Part shown: piece after piece, positions 1 through 9,560 of the stretch
How positions within the stretch are numbered: position 1 is the stretch's first letter
Layout: each line of letters begins with the position of its first letter
Assembly: GCA_963575745.1 (NCBI GenBank)
Contig: CAUYUJ010016372.1
Location: 1-34,759 of the forward strand
Reading direction: 5' to 3'
DNA from: Prorocentrum cordatum
Lineage: Eukaryota; Sar; Dinophyceae; Prorocentrales; Prorocentraceae
DNA: 34,759 bases
Notes under the pieces: model-generated
The model's input: the letters and a program-made list of their open reading frames with translations, nothing else
Told to the model about the DNA's origin: nothing
The model's database searches: none
Translations under genes and position numbers: made by a program

Positions 1-1740
1 AAGGCGGCGGGCGAGCCTGGGGCGACCAGTGCAGCCGACGGACAAGCGAAAACAAACAAGAACAAACAAAACCAATGAATTGAGCCAGCCGAGGGGCCGA
101 GCGACCGCGGGGCGGCGGGCGAGCCTGGGGCGACCAGCGCAGCCGACGGACAAGCGAAAACAAACAAGAACAAACAAAACCAATGAATTGGGCCAGCCGA
201 GGGGCCGAGCGACCGCGGGGCGGCGGGCGAGCCTGGGGCGACCAGTGCAGCCGACGGACAAGCGAAAACAAACGTAACGAACAAACACACAGAAATCGAC
301 CAGCCGAGAGGCCGAGCGACCGCAGGGCGGCGGGCGAGCCGGAGGCGACCAGTGCAGCCGACGGACAAGCGAAACAAACAGAAACAAAGAAAGCCAGGGA
401 AAGGGGCCAGCCGAGGGGCCGGGCGACCGAAAGGCGGCGGGCGAGCCTGGGGCGACCAGTGCAGCCGACGGACAAGCGAAAACAAACAAGAACAAACAAA
501 ACCAATGAATTGAGCCAGCCGAGGGGCCGAGCGACCGCGGGGCGGCGGGCGAGCCTGGGGCGACCAGCGCAGCCGACGGACAAGCGAAAACAAACAAGAA
601 CAAACAAAACCAATGAATTGGGCCAGCCGAGGGGCCGAGCGACCGCGGGGCGGCGGGCGAGCCTGGGGCGACCAGTGCAGCCGACGGACAAGCGAAAACA
701 AACGTAACGAACAAACAAAAACCAATGATGGTGGAGAGCCGAGGGGCCGAGCGCCCGCGGGGCGGCGGGCGAGCCTGGGGCGACCAGCCCTCCCGACGGG
801 ACAAGCGAAAAAGGTCTCGACTAACAAACAAAAACCAATGATTAGGACAGCCGAAGGGGACGAGCGACCGCGGGGCGGCGGGCGAGTCTGGGGAGAACCA
901 ATGCAGCCGACCGGACAAGCGAAACAAAAAAGAAACAAACAAACACCAATGAATGGGCAGCGAGGGGCCGAGCGCCCGTCGGGGCGGCGGGCGAGCCTGC
1001 GGGGACAAGCGCAGCCGACGGACAAGCGAGAAAACAAACAAAAACAAACAAACCTGCGGAGTAGGGCCAGCCGAGGGGCCGAGCGACCGCGGGGCGGCGG
1101 GCGAGCCTGAAGCGACCAGTGCAGCCGACGGACAAGGGAAAACAAACAAAAACAAACAAAACCGAGGACTGGGGCAAGCCGAGGGGCCGAGCGACCGCGG
1201 GGCGGCGGGCGAGCCTGAGGTGGCCAATGCAATCGACGGACAAGCGAAAACAAACAAAAACAAACAAAACCAAGGAACGGAGCCAGCTGCGGGGCCGAGC
1301 GACCGCGGGGCGGCGGGCGAGCCTGGGGCAACTAGTGCAGCCGAGGGACAAGCGACAACAACCAAAAACAAACAAAACGACTGAATGGGGCCAGCCGAAG
1401 GGCCGAGCGACCGCGGGGCGGCGGGCGAGCCTGGGGCGACCAGCGAAGCCGACGGGCAAGCGAAAACAAACAAAATCAAACAAAACCAAGGAATTGGGCC
1501 AGCCGAAAGGCCGAGCGACCGCGGGGCGGCGGGCGAGCCTGGGGCGACCAGTGCAGCCGACGGACAAGCGAAAACAAACAAGAACAAACAAAACCAATGA
1601 ATTGGGCCAGCCGAGGGGCCGAGCGACCGCGGGGCGGCGAACGAGCCTGGGGCGACCAGTGCAGCCGACGGCCATGCGAAAACAAACACAAAACAACAAA
1701 ACCAAGAGATGGGGCCAGCCGAGGGGCCGAGCGACCAGCG
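1..1740. repeat. 108-bp tandem satellite, about 16 units, continues past the left edge
   Basis: Each unit joins a GC-rich core of about 73 bases (contains CCGAGGGGCCGAGCGACCG and GCAGCCGACGGACAAGCG) to an A-rich linker of AACA/CAAA steps. Core starts recur at about 86, 194, 298, 401, 517, 625 and so on, giving a spacing near 108. Because 108 is a multiple of three, frames stay open on both strands across many units, which explains the long arginine- and threonine-rich frames here. Bases 1 to about 286 recur nearly exactly at 431 to about 716, four units away, so block-wise amplification is recent. The array stops inside a core at about 1735. Confidence 0.95.
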
Positions 1741-2055
1741 TCACCCAGGGAAGTGACAACCAAACCCTAGAAGTAGATTAGGTTTGCGCCCGCCACAAAA
1801 AAAAAACAAAAAGTAATGATTCTTGAAATAGGAAGGCGCTTAAAGTAGATTGGGTTCTGGGAATCCAAAAATACCTACTTTCAACGACCGGTGGGTACTG
1901 ATAAGTAGCACCAGTGTAGTTACAACACCAAGCAAACACTTACATCATTTACAACATTCTGACACAACTTGCGCCACTTACACCAAAACAAAAATACCTT
2001 CAGCCCAGCCACAACTAGTCCTCAAGTAACACAAGAAACTCCAGCCTCTAAATGG
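1741..2055. other. Unique AT-richer spacer, no gene seen
   Basis: This stretch separates two satellites. It has a short A-run near 1796-1812 and two similar phrases around AAGTAGATTAGG and AAGTAGATTGGG (about 1771 and 1843). I see no open frame with protein character, no RNA gene and no terminal repeats. Confidence 0.6.
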
Positions 2056-3125
2056 TGACCCGATCAATGGCCCAATGACCCGGCGATCCGCTGACCCGGT
2101 GACCCGTTGACTCGGTGACCCGGTAACCCAACAACCCGGTGACCCGGTGACCTAATGACCCAATGACCGGTGACCTAGTGACCCGGTGACCTGGTGACCC
2201 GGTGACCCGTGACCCGGTGACCCGGTGACCCGGTGACCCATTGACCCGGTGACCCAGCGTGGTTCAATTGACCTGGTTACCTAGTGACCCGGTAGCGTGG
2301 GTCGATGACCCGGTGACCCGGTGACCCGCGGCCCCGTGACCCGGTGACCCCTGGTGATCTGGTGACCCGCGGTGACCCGGTGACCCGGTGACCTCGTGAC
2401 CCGACCCCTTGACCTGGTGACCCGGTGACCCAATGAACCGCGGTGACCTGGTGACCCGATGACCCGGTGATTTGGTGACCTGGTGACCTGGTGCGACCCA
2501 ATGCACCCCTGGGTCAACTGACCGTGATCAAATGACCCGGTGACCCGGTGACCCGGTGACCGGGTGACCCAGCAGGTGACCCAGTGACCGGTCCCATGGG
2601 TGACCCGGTGACCCGGTGAAACGGTGACCTGGTGACCCGGTGACCTGGTGACCGGGTAACCCGATGACCGGGCGGCGTGGGTCATTTGACCGGGTGACCC
2701 GGTGACCCCATGGTGTGGGTCAATTGACCCGGTGACCCGGTGACCCGGTGATGTGGTTCAATTGACCAGGTGACCTGGCGGCGTGGGTCAATTGACTCGG
2801 TGACCCGGTGACCCGGCGGTGTGGGTCAGTTGACCCGGTGACCCGGTGACCTGGCGGTGTTGGTTGACCCTGTGACCCGGTGACGCAGTGACCCGGCGGC
2901 GTGGGTACCAGTTGACCCCGTGACCTGGTGACCTGGTGACCTGGTGATGTGGGTCAGATGACCCGGTGACCCGGTGACCCAGCGGCGTGGGTCAGTTGAC
3001 CCGGTGGCCCGGTGACCCTGTGATGTGGGTCAAGTGACCCGGTGACCCGGTGACCCGGCGGCGTGGGTCAGCTGACCCAGTGACCCAGCGGTGTGGGTCA
3101 GTTGATCTGGTGACCCGGTGATCCG
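2056..3125. repeat. Degenerate 10-bp satellite (GGTGACCC-type) with a longer secondary period
   Basis: The phrase CCCGGTGACC repeats with many single-base variants for about 1.07 kb. From about 2680 a second layer appears: the phrase GGCGTGGGTCA(A/G)TTGACC returns every 40-60 bases between short runs of the 10-mer, so the simple repeat has been reorganised into a longer unit. The apparent proteins here (Gly/His/Pro/Val repeats on the minus strand) are translations of the satellite. The right end meets a reverse-transcriptase remnant. Confidence 0.93.
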
Positions 3126-3239
3126 ATTGAAAAAAACCTTTGGTTCGGAGGCTTTCCGAAGACCACTGTGCGGGAGCCTTCTTTGGGGTCGGCTGCAGAG
3201 GCGGCAGCCTTGAGATTATGAAACAAACTTTTTGACGAC

Positions 3240-3715
3240 GACGAGATGTTCATGACATTAGATGTGACCTCCCTGCACCCGAGCTTAAACATCCTCGACG
3301 AAGCTCCTGGGGTTCTCAACGTTCTCGTCCCTGTAATTTCAACGTACTTCATTGAGAGATGCCGAGGCGATGTTGCCAACTTTGATCTGCGAGGTTTTGA
3401 AGTTGATCGTGCGGGACCCCGTTGTTCAAACAGCCTTGGTTGCCGATGTTTGCAAACAAACTGGATGGCGTTACGACGGCGCTAAACTGTTCACGTACCA
3501 TTGCTAACATCTACTTCGCTGAACGTTTTGACCGGTACCTGCAGGGACGGCTACACACACGCAAGTACACGAGATACATCGACGACGGGTCCGTGATGCT
3601 GCCGAGCAGCGTCGCAGGCACTCAGCGACAGTGCAGAGCCGAAGTCTGCCTGAATTCTGCACAGAGGGGCTATCGCTAACCGCGCCGAAGGAAGGAGGTG
3701 CCTTCAACGAGGAGA
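3240..3715 (+). pseudogene. Penelope-like reverse transcriptase fragment (palm motifs), frameshifted
   Basis: Two overlapping frames together read like the palm of a Penelope-like reverse transcriptase. In the first frame (from 3246) FMTLDVTSLHPSL matches motif A, with the catalytic Asp at 3261-3263; this family typically has a D-x-x-S-L-(Y/F) motif. In the second frame (from about 3422) ANIYFAERFD is followed by RYIDDG, the motif C aspartates, with YIDD at 3575-3586. The frame changes between motifs A and C, and the second frame stops at about 3677, so the gene is broken. No endonuclease domain or start codon is visible; the left side is satellite. The class is inferred from the motif A wording and RYIDD; other LINE types usually have FADD or YVDD. 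A possible downstream part lies at 8508-8900 on the same strand. Confidence 0.7.
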
Positions 3716-3956
3716 GCCGCCGCACACGCGTGCACACACGATCTGCCCGCTGCGGCATGTGAGCCTCTGGCTCGGATTACTGGGAGGCGGGTTGTCCTGG
3801 TCGCAATCCGATGCGATGCTCACGCTGGAGATTTGCGACTCTCTATCGGGGGAGAGATGCGACCTGCCGAATTGAACGCTTCCCCGTGCGGGAGCCGTTC
3901 CGCAACCGCATGCGGGAGCCGCTGCCTGGATCAGGTGCGGGGGCCGCTCCACAACA
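3716..3956. other. Short spacer with a small GCGGGAGCCG repeat
   Basis: Between the reverse-transcriptase remnant and the kinase gene, the phrase TGCGGGAGCCG or a close variant occurs three times (about 3888, 3912, 3937) and a related one lies near 3168. No gene is recognised. It is the 3' flank of the kinase gene; no polyadenylation signal is obvious. Confidence 0.5.
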
Positions 3957-4886
3957 TCACTGAGGGGCCTCGTCTCCGGCTCGCTTACCATGGCTCGCTT
4001 GATAGTTCAAAATGGTCCAATCAAACACGAAATCGTACTGATAACCATCGCGGAAGAACATGCCTTTGAGAAGGCGGCGCAGGTAGGCGTAGTCGGGGCG
4101 GTCCTCGAAGCGCAGGCTGCGGCAGTAGTTGAGGTACGTCACGAACTCGGCGGGAAAGTGTTTGCACAAGACCTCGATCGGTGTAGACATCTTCTTCTCC
4201 ATGATCTTCTCGTTACTCTCCTTCTTGGAGTTGGCCTTTTGGCCCTGCCATGGCAGGCTGCCGCGGTTGAAGTACATCAGCACGTACCCCATCGCCTCCA
4301 GATCGTCACGCCTGCTCTGCTCGATGCCGAGGTGCGTGTTCACGCTCGCGTACCTGGCAGTGCCTGTCAAGTTCTTGCCCTCGCGATACGGGATGTGCTG
4401 CTGGGTCTTGGGGTCCCTGTACTTTTTGGCAAGCCCGAAATCGATGATGTGCACAACGTTTGCCTTCTTGCCCAGGCCGATGAGGAAGTTGTCGGGCTTG
4501 ATGTCGCAATGGATGAAGTTCTTGGGGGCGACGTACTCCACGCGGTTGATCATCTGGTCCGCGAGCATCAGGACCGTCTTCAGGCTGAACTTCCTGTTGC
4601 AGAAACTGAACAAGTCCTCGAGGGATGGGCCGAGCAAGTCGATGACCATGACGTTGTAGTCGCCCTCCACGCCGTACCAATGCACGTTCGAGACACCGAT
4701 GCCGGCCGCGAGGATCTTATACAACTTCGACTCGTAGAGCAACTACGGATGCCTAGACTTGATCGACTCAAGCTTGATGGCAACCTCCTCACCCGACGCC
4801 GCATTGGCGCCGATGTGGATGTCACCGAAGGACCCCGAGCCGATCTTTCGGGCCAGACGGAACTTGCCTCCGACGCGCAGCTCCAT
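3957..4886 (-). pseudogene. Casein kinase 1 (delta/epsilon-like) with one internal TAG; intronless
   Basis: CK1 is a Ser/Thr kinase acting in clock, Wnt, trafficking and cell-cycle control. The frame covers 309 codons with no intron. Start ATG 4886-4884 was chosen because [21 protein letters not shown] is the usual family N-terminus. Visible: glycine loop GSGSFG, VAIK lysine K38, catalytic D128, DFG D149, SIN-like [14 protein letters not shown] with R178, and [15 protein letters not shown]. Numbering matches animal CK1 delta exactly, so no indels are present in the core. Two defects: codon 48 (4745-4743) is TAG where the family has Gln (CAG), and the HRD motif reads H-C-D (codon 127, TGC for CGC). 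Both are C-to-T changes on the coding strand. Residues 224-225 read SN where KY is usual. The tail after the kinase domain is very short. It is probably a retrocopy that recently lost function; a reassigned TAG or a sequence error is possible. There is a candidate relict spliced leader upstream. Confidence 0.93.
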
Positions 4887-4993
4887 GTTTGTTGGCCCGG
4901 CGGGCCGCCATCCAGAGGTGGACTGCCTCCTGGATTGGATGGGAAAGAGGCGCGGCGGTTTGCCGCGCGAGGCGCTCGCCCAGCGGGGCCCAT

Positions 4994-5014
4994 CTTGCGC
5001 CAAAGGGGCTCGAG
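4994..5014 (-). other. Candidate relict dinoflagellate spliced-leader exon
   Basis: On the strand of the kinase gene, these 21 bases match 15 of 21 positions of the dinoflagellate spliced-leader exon, including TTTGGC, the terminal CAAG and AGCC. They end 108 bases before the kinase ATG, a sensible 5' UTR length. Dinoflagellate genes copied back from trans-spliced mRNA are known to keep such relics. With the absence of introns, this argues for mRNA-mediated origin. The match is imperfect and was found by eye. Confidence 0.5.
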
Positions 5015-5143
5015 ACAAGGTAAGAAGGATCAGATATTGCAGCGGGTGAGATGATCCATATTCTGGAGTCAGGTGGCATGTGGGTCCGAGCAGGGTAGTT
5101 TATGTATCTACATGTGGCAAGATGTGGAATATATGCGACTACA

Positions 5144-5235
5144 TCAGAGTGAGGGGGCCGAACGGCCATTCACTGTCCCTGGGTGCGTGGCTGAAGTGGA
5201 ATTCCGCGGTGCGGATTCTCGTTGTTGTTGTTGTC
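5144..5235. repeat. About 90-bp direct repeat, copy 1, ending in GTT run
   Basis: The sequence from TCAGAGTGAGGGGGCC through GCGGATTCTCGTTGTTGTTG recurs at 5811-5899 with about one mismatch in the shared non-microsatellite part. The two copies bracket a GTT run, an 11-bp satellite and three module boundaries, like the ends of a duplicated or inserted block. Confidence 0.9.
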
Positions 5236-5305
5236 TGTTGTTGTTGTTGTTGTTGTTGTTGTTTGTTGTTGTTGTTTGTTGCTGTTGTTGTTTGTCGTCG
5301 TCGTC
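5221..5305. repeat. GTT microsatellite ending in GTCGTCGTC
   Basis: Interrupted GTT triplets for about 80 bases, ending TTTGTCGTCGTCGTCC directly before the 11-bp satellite. The same order is found at 6917-7010. Confidence 0.95.
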
Positions 5306-5575
5306 CCACCCGCAATCCGCCCCGCGACCCACCCGCGACCCACCCCGCGACCCACCCCGCGACCCACCCGCGACCCACCCGCGACCCACCCGCGACCCCA
5401 CCCGCGACCCACCCCGCGACCCACCCCGCGACCCACCCCGCGACCCACCCCGCGACCCACCCCGCGACCCGCCCGCGGCCCACCCCGCGACCCACCCGCG
5501 ACCCACCCGCGATCCACCCGCGACCCACCCGCGACCCATCCGCGACCTACCCCGCGACCCGCGACCCACCCGCGA
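5306..5575. repeat. 11-bp satellite (GACCCACCCGC), block 1
   Basis: GACCCACCCGC repeats about 24 times with occasional extra C. Arg/Pro/Thr- and Gly/Val/Trp-rich frames on both strands here are satellite translations. Confidence 0.93.
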
Positions 5576-5810
5576 CCCAAACCACGTTCAAGGTACAAAC
5601 CACCATTTTCGGCGCCTGCGGCGGGCTTTTTTTGCATTCCTTCCAGGTGGAGAGCCCGCGACCCACCCCGTGACCAACTCGCGACCAACCCGCGACCCAA
5701 GCCACGTTCAGGGTACAAACCACATTTTTCGGCGCCTGCGGCGGGCATCTTTTGCATTCGTTTCAGGTGGAGAACCCGCGGCCCACCCGCGACCCAAACC
5801 ACGTTCAGTG
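5576..5810. repeat. Two module copies (GTACAAACC...GGTGGAG), block 1
   Basis: Each module begins after ACGTTCA with GTACAAACCA, contains TTTCGGCGCCTGCGGCGGGC, then TTTTGCATTC, and ends at CAGGTGGAGA before more 11-bp repeats. Module starts fall near 5582 and 5703, with a third ACGTTCAGTG boundary near 5801. Translation of neither strand resembles a known protein. Further copies lie at 7290-7720 and 8070-8180. Confidence 0.85.
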
Positions 5811-5899
5811 TCAGAGTGAGGGGGCCGAACGGTCATTCACTGTCCCTGGGTGCGTGGCTGAAGTGGAATTCCGCGGTGCGGATTCTCGTTGTTGTTGTT
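5811..5899. repeat. About 90-bp direct repeat, copy 2
   Basis: Same orientation as copy 1 and 667 bases downstream. Like copy 1 it continues into GTTGTTGTT and then changes to the unique AT-richer sequence. Confidence 0.9.
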
Positions 5900-6915
5900 T
5901 GTTGTTGTTGTTGTTGAACATTATTAATTCTAAAGAATAATTATTGTTGGGGCCCCCGGTGCACGGCCCCCCTGCGCCGCCTAGGCCGCAGCTACATTTT
6001 CATCATTTTCGTGAGGAAGCCTCAGGTAATTCGATGTGATCAAGATCCGGTTGTTTTGTTCCCACCCGCTTTCCCTTGCAAAAAACACTATAAAATGACA
6101 TTTCTTGTTCTAATATAATCAAATTTCAAGAATCCCTTGCAAAAAATAAGGTAAAGTGGACATTCGCGCGCGCAAGACGAAATCCTTCCAAAAGCTTAGT
6201 GTTCGCAGCGATTTTAACATAAAAACATCAAAAAAACCAATGGTTTTTCAACAAAAAAATGTCAAAATCTCAACCCGCGCGCTCTTGCGGATTCGTAGGA
6301 AACCCAACACTTTTTAAACATTTCTGTCAAACGGGCTTTTGCGAGCAACTTTTTCGAACTTCTGCAACAACGGTTGCGCACCTGCCAGGGCCATCATCCC
6401 TGTCACATAATACCATGCGGGACACATTCGTTTTTTCTTCGCGCGCGCACGCCGAACGAATCCTTGTGTTTCCGAACATCCTCAGGAATTTGCCAAAAGA
6501 TGTGATCAAAATCTTGTGAGTACGTTAATCATTGTGACCAGTGTATTCATGTACCATATGCATCATATGCAACAGATGTTTATGTGGAAGGCTTACAAAA
6601 CTTTCTGTGGGTTAACAAGGCTTAACAACTTCTGTGGGTGTAACGTAGGCTTAGCATTAACAACTTTCTGTGGAAGGATCTTCTCCACGCCAGTGTAGTA
6701 GCCACGGTCGGTCGTCCGCAGGCCACGAAAGGAAGTGTCCGAACGTCATTAGGCGGGAAGCTGGGTGATAGGGCCGGAAGCTGGGTGTGGGTGGTGGCGA
6801 AGAGTCGTGTGGATATTTGGTAGAGCTTGCACTGCCCCCCCACAAAGTGGGGGTATTGGCTGGCGTCGCATGAAAACCCTGGCACTGTGAGAACACTGAG
6901 CGTTCGGGTAAAGTG
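5900..6915. other. AT-richer unique region with small imperfect repeats; no supported gene
   Basis: This is the least repetitive kilobase of the left half. Small repeats are visible: CCCTTGCAAAAAA twice (about 6072 and 6135), TTCGCGCGCGCA twice (about 6162 and 6437), and CCTCAGG...GATGTGATCAA twice (about 6021 and 6479). TTAACAACTTTCTGTGG variants occur three times at about 6594-6676. An 86-codon ATG frame at 6259-6519 (+) has no recognisable motif and overlaps the repeats, so I do not call it a gene. Confidence 0.55.
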
Positions 6916-6916
<1 letters not shown>

Positions 6917-6967
<51 letters not shown>

Positions 6968-7010
6968 TGTTTTCTGTGTTGTTGGGTTGGTGTTTGTCGT
7001 CGTCGTCCAC
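6917..7010. repeat. GTT microsatellite ending in GTCGTCGTC, block 2
   Basis: About 17 uninterrupted GTT triplets followed by TTTGTCGTCGTCGTCC, the same junction as at 5221-5305. Confidence 0.95.
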
Positions 7011-7290
7011 CCGCCAAGCGCCCCCGCGACCCACACGCGACCCACCCCTGCTTTGATATACCCTGCGACCCACCGCCACCCACCGCGACCCACCGCGACC
7101 CCACCCGCGACCCACCCGCGACACACCCGCGACCCACCCCCGCGACCAACCCCCCCGCGACCCACCCCGCGACCTCGCCGCGGGCACCCGCCGCGAACAC
7201 CACCCGCGAACCACCCGCGATCCAACCGCGACCCACCCGCGACCCATCCGCGACCTACCCCGCGACCCACCCGCGACCCACCCGCGACCC
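7011..7290. repeat. 11-bp satellite, block 2, diverged
   Basis: The GACCCACCCGC repeat again, with more substitutions than block 1 and an inserted non-repeat phrase near 7049-7062. Confidence 0.9.
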
Positions 7291-7725
7291 AAACCACGTT
7301 CAAGGTACAAACCACCATTTTCGGCGCCTGCGGCGAGCTTTTTTTGCATTCCTTCCAGGTGGAGAGCCCGCGGCCCACCCCGTGACCAACTCGCGACCAA
7401 CCCGCGACCCAAACCACGTTCAGGGTACAAACCACATTTTTCGGCGCCTGCGGCGGGCATCTTTTGCATTCGTTTCAGGTGGAGAGCCCGCGGCCCACCC
7501 GCGACCACGTTCAGGGTACAAACCACATTTTTCGGCGCCTGCGGCGGGCTGCTTTTGCATTCGTTCCCGGTGGAGAACCCGCGGCCCACCCGCGACCCAA
7601 ACCACGTTCAGTGTACAAACCAATTTTTGTTGGCGCCTGCGGCGGGCTGCTTTTGCATTCCTTCCAGGTGGAGGTGGACAGCCCGCGACCCACCCGCGAC
7701 CTAAACCACGTTCACTGAACAAACC
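7291..7725. repeat. Four module copies, block 2
   Basis: Module starts near 7297, 7419, 7507 and 7605, each with the GGCGCCTGCGGCG core, TTTTGCATTC and GGTGGAG end. Spacer length between cores varies with the number of 11-bp repeats. The series ends with ACGTTCACTGAACAAACC, the start of the 455-bp duplication. Confidence 0.88.
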
Positions 7726-8507
7726 AATGCTGGGAGGACGATGATGGAGGCCGATGAGGGGGAGGACGACAATGGGAGGACGATGATGAAAGGACGAGGG
7801 GGGGAGAGGGAGGACGAGGATGAAGAGGAGGAGGAGGAGGAGGACGAGGTGGAGGAGGAGGATGACGATGACGATGATGACGATGACGAGGAGGAGGAGG
7901 AGGAGGAGGAGGAGGAGGAGGAGGAGGAGGAGGAGGAGGAGGATGAGGATAAGGAGGAGGAGAGCGCCATTGACAGGGAAGGTGGGGGCCACGAGGTCCG
8001 CCGGCTCGACGACGCCCGCGTCGCCCGCGCCCGCCCCCTCACTCTTATCCGCAATTGCGGGGTGCTACGTACAAACCAATTTTTTTGGCGCCTGCGGCGG
8101 GCTGCTTTTGCATTCCTTCCAGGTGGAGGTGGACAGCCCGCGACCCACCCGCGACCTAAACCACGTTCACTGAACAAACCAATGCTGGGAGGACGATGAT
8201 GGAGGCCGATGAGGGGGAGGACGACAATGGGAGGACGATGATGAAAGGACGAGGGGGGGAGAGGGAGCGAGGAGTGAAAAGAGGAGGAGGAGGAGGACGA
8301 GGTGGAGGAGGAGGAGGATGACGATGACGATGAGGACGAGGACGAGGAGGAGGAGGAGGAGGAGGAGGAGGAGGAGGAGGATGAGGATAAGGAGGAGGAG
8401 AGCGCCATTGACAGGGAAGGTGGGGGCCACGAGGTCCGCCGGCTCGACGACGCCCGCGTCGCCCGCGCCCGCCCCCTCACTCTTATCCGCAATTGCGGGG
8501 TGCTACG
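7610..8507. repeat. Tandem duplication of about 455 bp containing GAG/GAC runs
   Basis: AATGCTGGGAGGACG occurs at 7726 and 8181 (offset 455), and the right boundary GGGGTGCTACGTA at about 8060 and 8498 (offset 438). The offset falls because the internal GAG run is shorter in copy 2. Each copy holds one module, a GAG/GAT microsatellite (7815-7945 and 8280-8385) and a unique tail with AGCGCCATTGACAGGGAAGG. Long Glu/Asp frames (+) and Ser/Leu frames (-) are translations of the microsatellite. Confidence 0.92.
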
Positions 8508-8900
8508 TATTCTACCCTTCTATCTTCGCAAATATTGTCAAAAGCGAGTTGCACCGACTAATGCGGACATGCACGGAAGATCACGATCTCAACAACCAGG
8601 TATTGTTTTTCCATGAAAATTTTAGCGCACGGGGCTACACCAACAGGCAAGTAGGGCAGATAGTAGATCCGATCAACGGCGCCATACGATCGCCAACATG
8701 TCGGTTAGGTGGAGCCTCAGGCGAAGAAATTAGCGTTCTCTTAACGTGATTCTGGTGTCACCTTCACCTACGCCCGGGGCTTGAAGAGAGTCCACCCACC
8801 GACGGCGATTCGAAAAACAGTCCAGATCTTATCTTGTATGACAGGTCGGGTCGCCCAGTGAAAGGTCGTGTGATGTTCCTTATCAGTGTGCCGAGGGGGG
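8508..8900 (+). pseudogene. Penelope-like reverse transcriptase thumb fragment, frameshifted
   Basis: The frame starting about 8510 reads YPSIFANIVKSELHRLMR, then CTEDHDLNN, then FHENFSARGYTNRQV. This follows the conserved post-palm order in Penelope-like reverse transcriptases: a YxP..S.H phrase, an E(L)xRLxRxC(S/T) helix with acidic D-(F/L), then RGYP. That frame stops at about 8747. A second frame from 8754 carries VTFTYARGLKRVHPPTAIRK then VQIL, which corresponds to the family's next block (FVTxY..., I...W.IL), and stops at 8859-8861. So the order is right but the frame is broken. No GIY-YIG endonuclease is visible downstream. It may be the distal part of the fragment at 3240-3715, separated by 4.8 kb, or a separate copy. 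Confidence 0.65.
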
Positions 8901-9205
8901 GACGATTTGTTGCCCCCCCACCCAGCCTGTTGCACCAGCGATGGGGAATCCAGTGATCCCATCGACGTTGCTTCGAGCATCATGTGAATATCGACCTGAA
9001 TTCAATCAGTTTCTGGCAAGATCGTTGCACAATTACACAATTCAGTACAGGTGGGAGAACACGGTTTGTTGCAGCAGCGCTCCCCCGACCTCCGCAGCCA
9101 TTTGCCCCAGAGGCCCTGCAGAGGGCCGTGCTAGCAGCATGCATGTTTGACTGTACACGCGCAGAGTCCAGGACAGGAACAGTCACCTGAGGGAAGGCGC
9201 CCTCT
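8901..9205. other. Unique sequence, no gene recognised
   Basis: This sequence follows the reverse-transcriptase remnant. Short frames on both strands have no recognisable motif. It could hold the decayed 3' end of the element. Confidence 0.4.
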
Positions 9206-9207
9206 CT

Positions 9208-9560
9208 GGGCAGAGGATGATGATGATGATGATGATGATGAGGAGGAGGAGGAGGAGGAGGAGGAGGAGGAGGCACTGCGCTCCCCGGGCTCCTCCCCTT
9301 CGGGCCTGCGGCACGCAAGAGCGACCCCGGGCAAGGGTGACCTCTGGTCCGCGGCTTGCCGATCGCTGCATGCGAGGCGGCAGTGGCGGCGGCCCGCGTC
9401 CCTGGGTTCTGCCCTCCCCCCCCCCTCCTCCTCCTCCTCCTCCTCCTCCTCCTCCTCCTCCTCTCTCCCCTCCTCTCCTCCTCCTCCTCCTCCCTCCTCC
9501 TCTCCTCCTCCTCCTCCTCCTCCTCTCTCCTCCGCCTCCTCCTCCTCCTCCTCCCCCCCC
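9208..9560. repeat. GAT and GAG runs, then CTC/CCT microsatellite
   Basis: (GAT)n at about 9217-9240 passes into (GAG)n to 9272. After about 145 bases of unique GC-rich sequence a CTC/CCT tract follows at 9418-9560. The strand of the purine-rich sequence switches between the two tracts. Confidence 0.93.

Noticed and set aside
842-1759. 305-codon minus-strand open frame
   Set aside because: It runs through the 108-bp satellite, whose length is a multiple of three. The plus strand is equally open, and the predicted residues repeat with the satellite.
3957-4886. TAG reassigned to Gln as the main explanation for the kinase stop
   Set aside because: It rests on one codon only, the HRD motif is damaged as well, and the retroelement frames use ordinary stops, so pseudogenisation or base error is simpler. 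Kept as an option in the findings.
6259-6519. 86-codon ATG frame
   Set aside because: No motif, and it overlaps small direct repeats of the surrounding AT-richer DNA. Length is within chance.
7701-8492. Long poly-Ser and poly-Glu frames at GAG/CTC tracts (also at 9.1-11.3, 22-29.6 kb)
   Set aside because: They are translations of triplet microsatellites, open in all frames and on both strands. No non-repetitive domain is attached.
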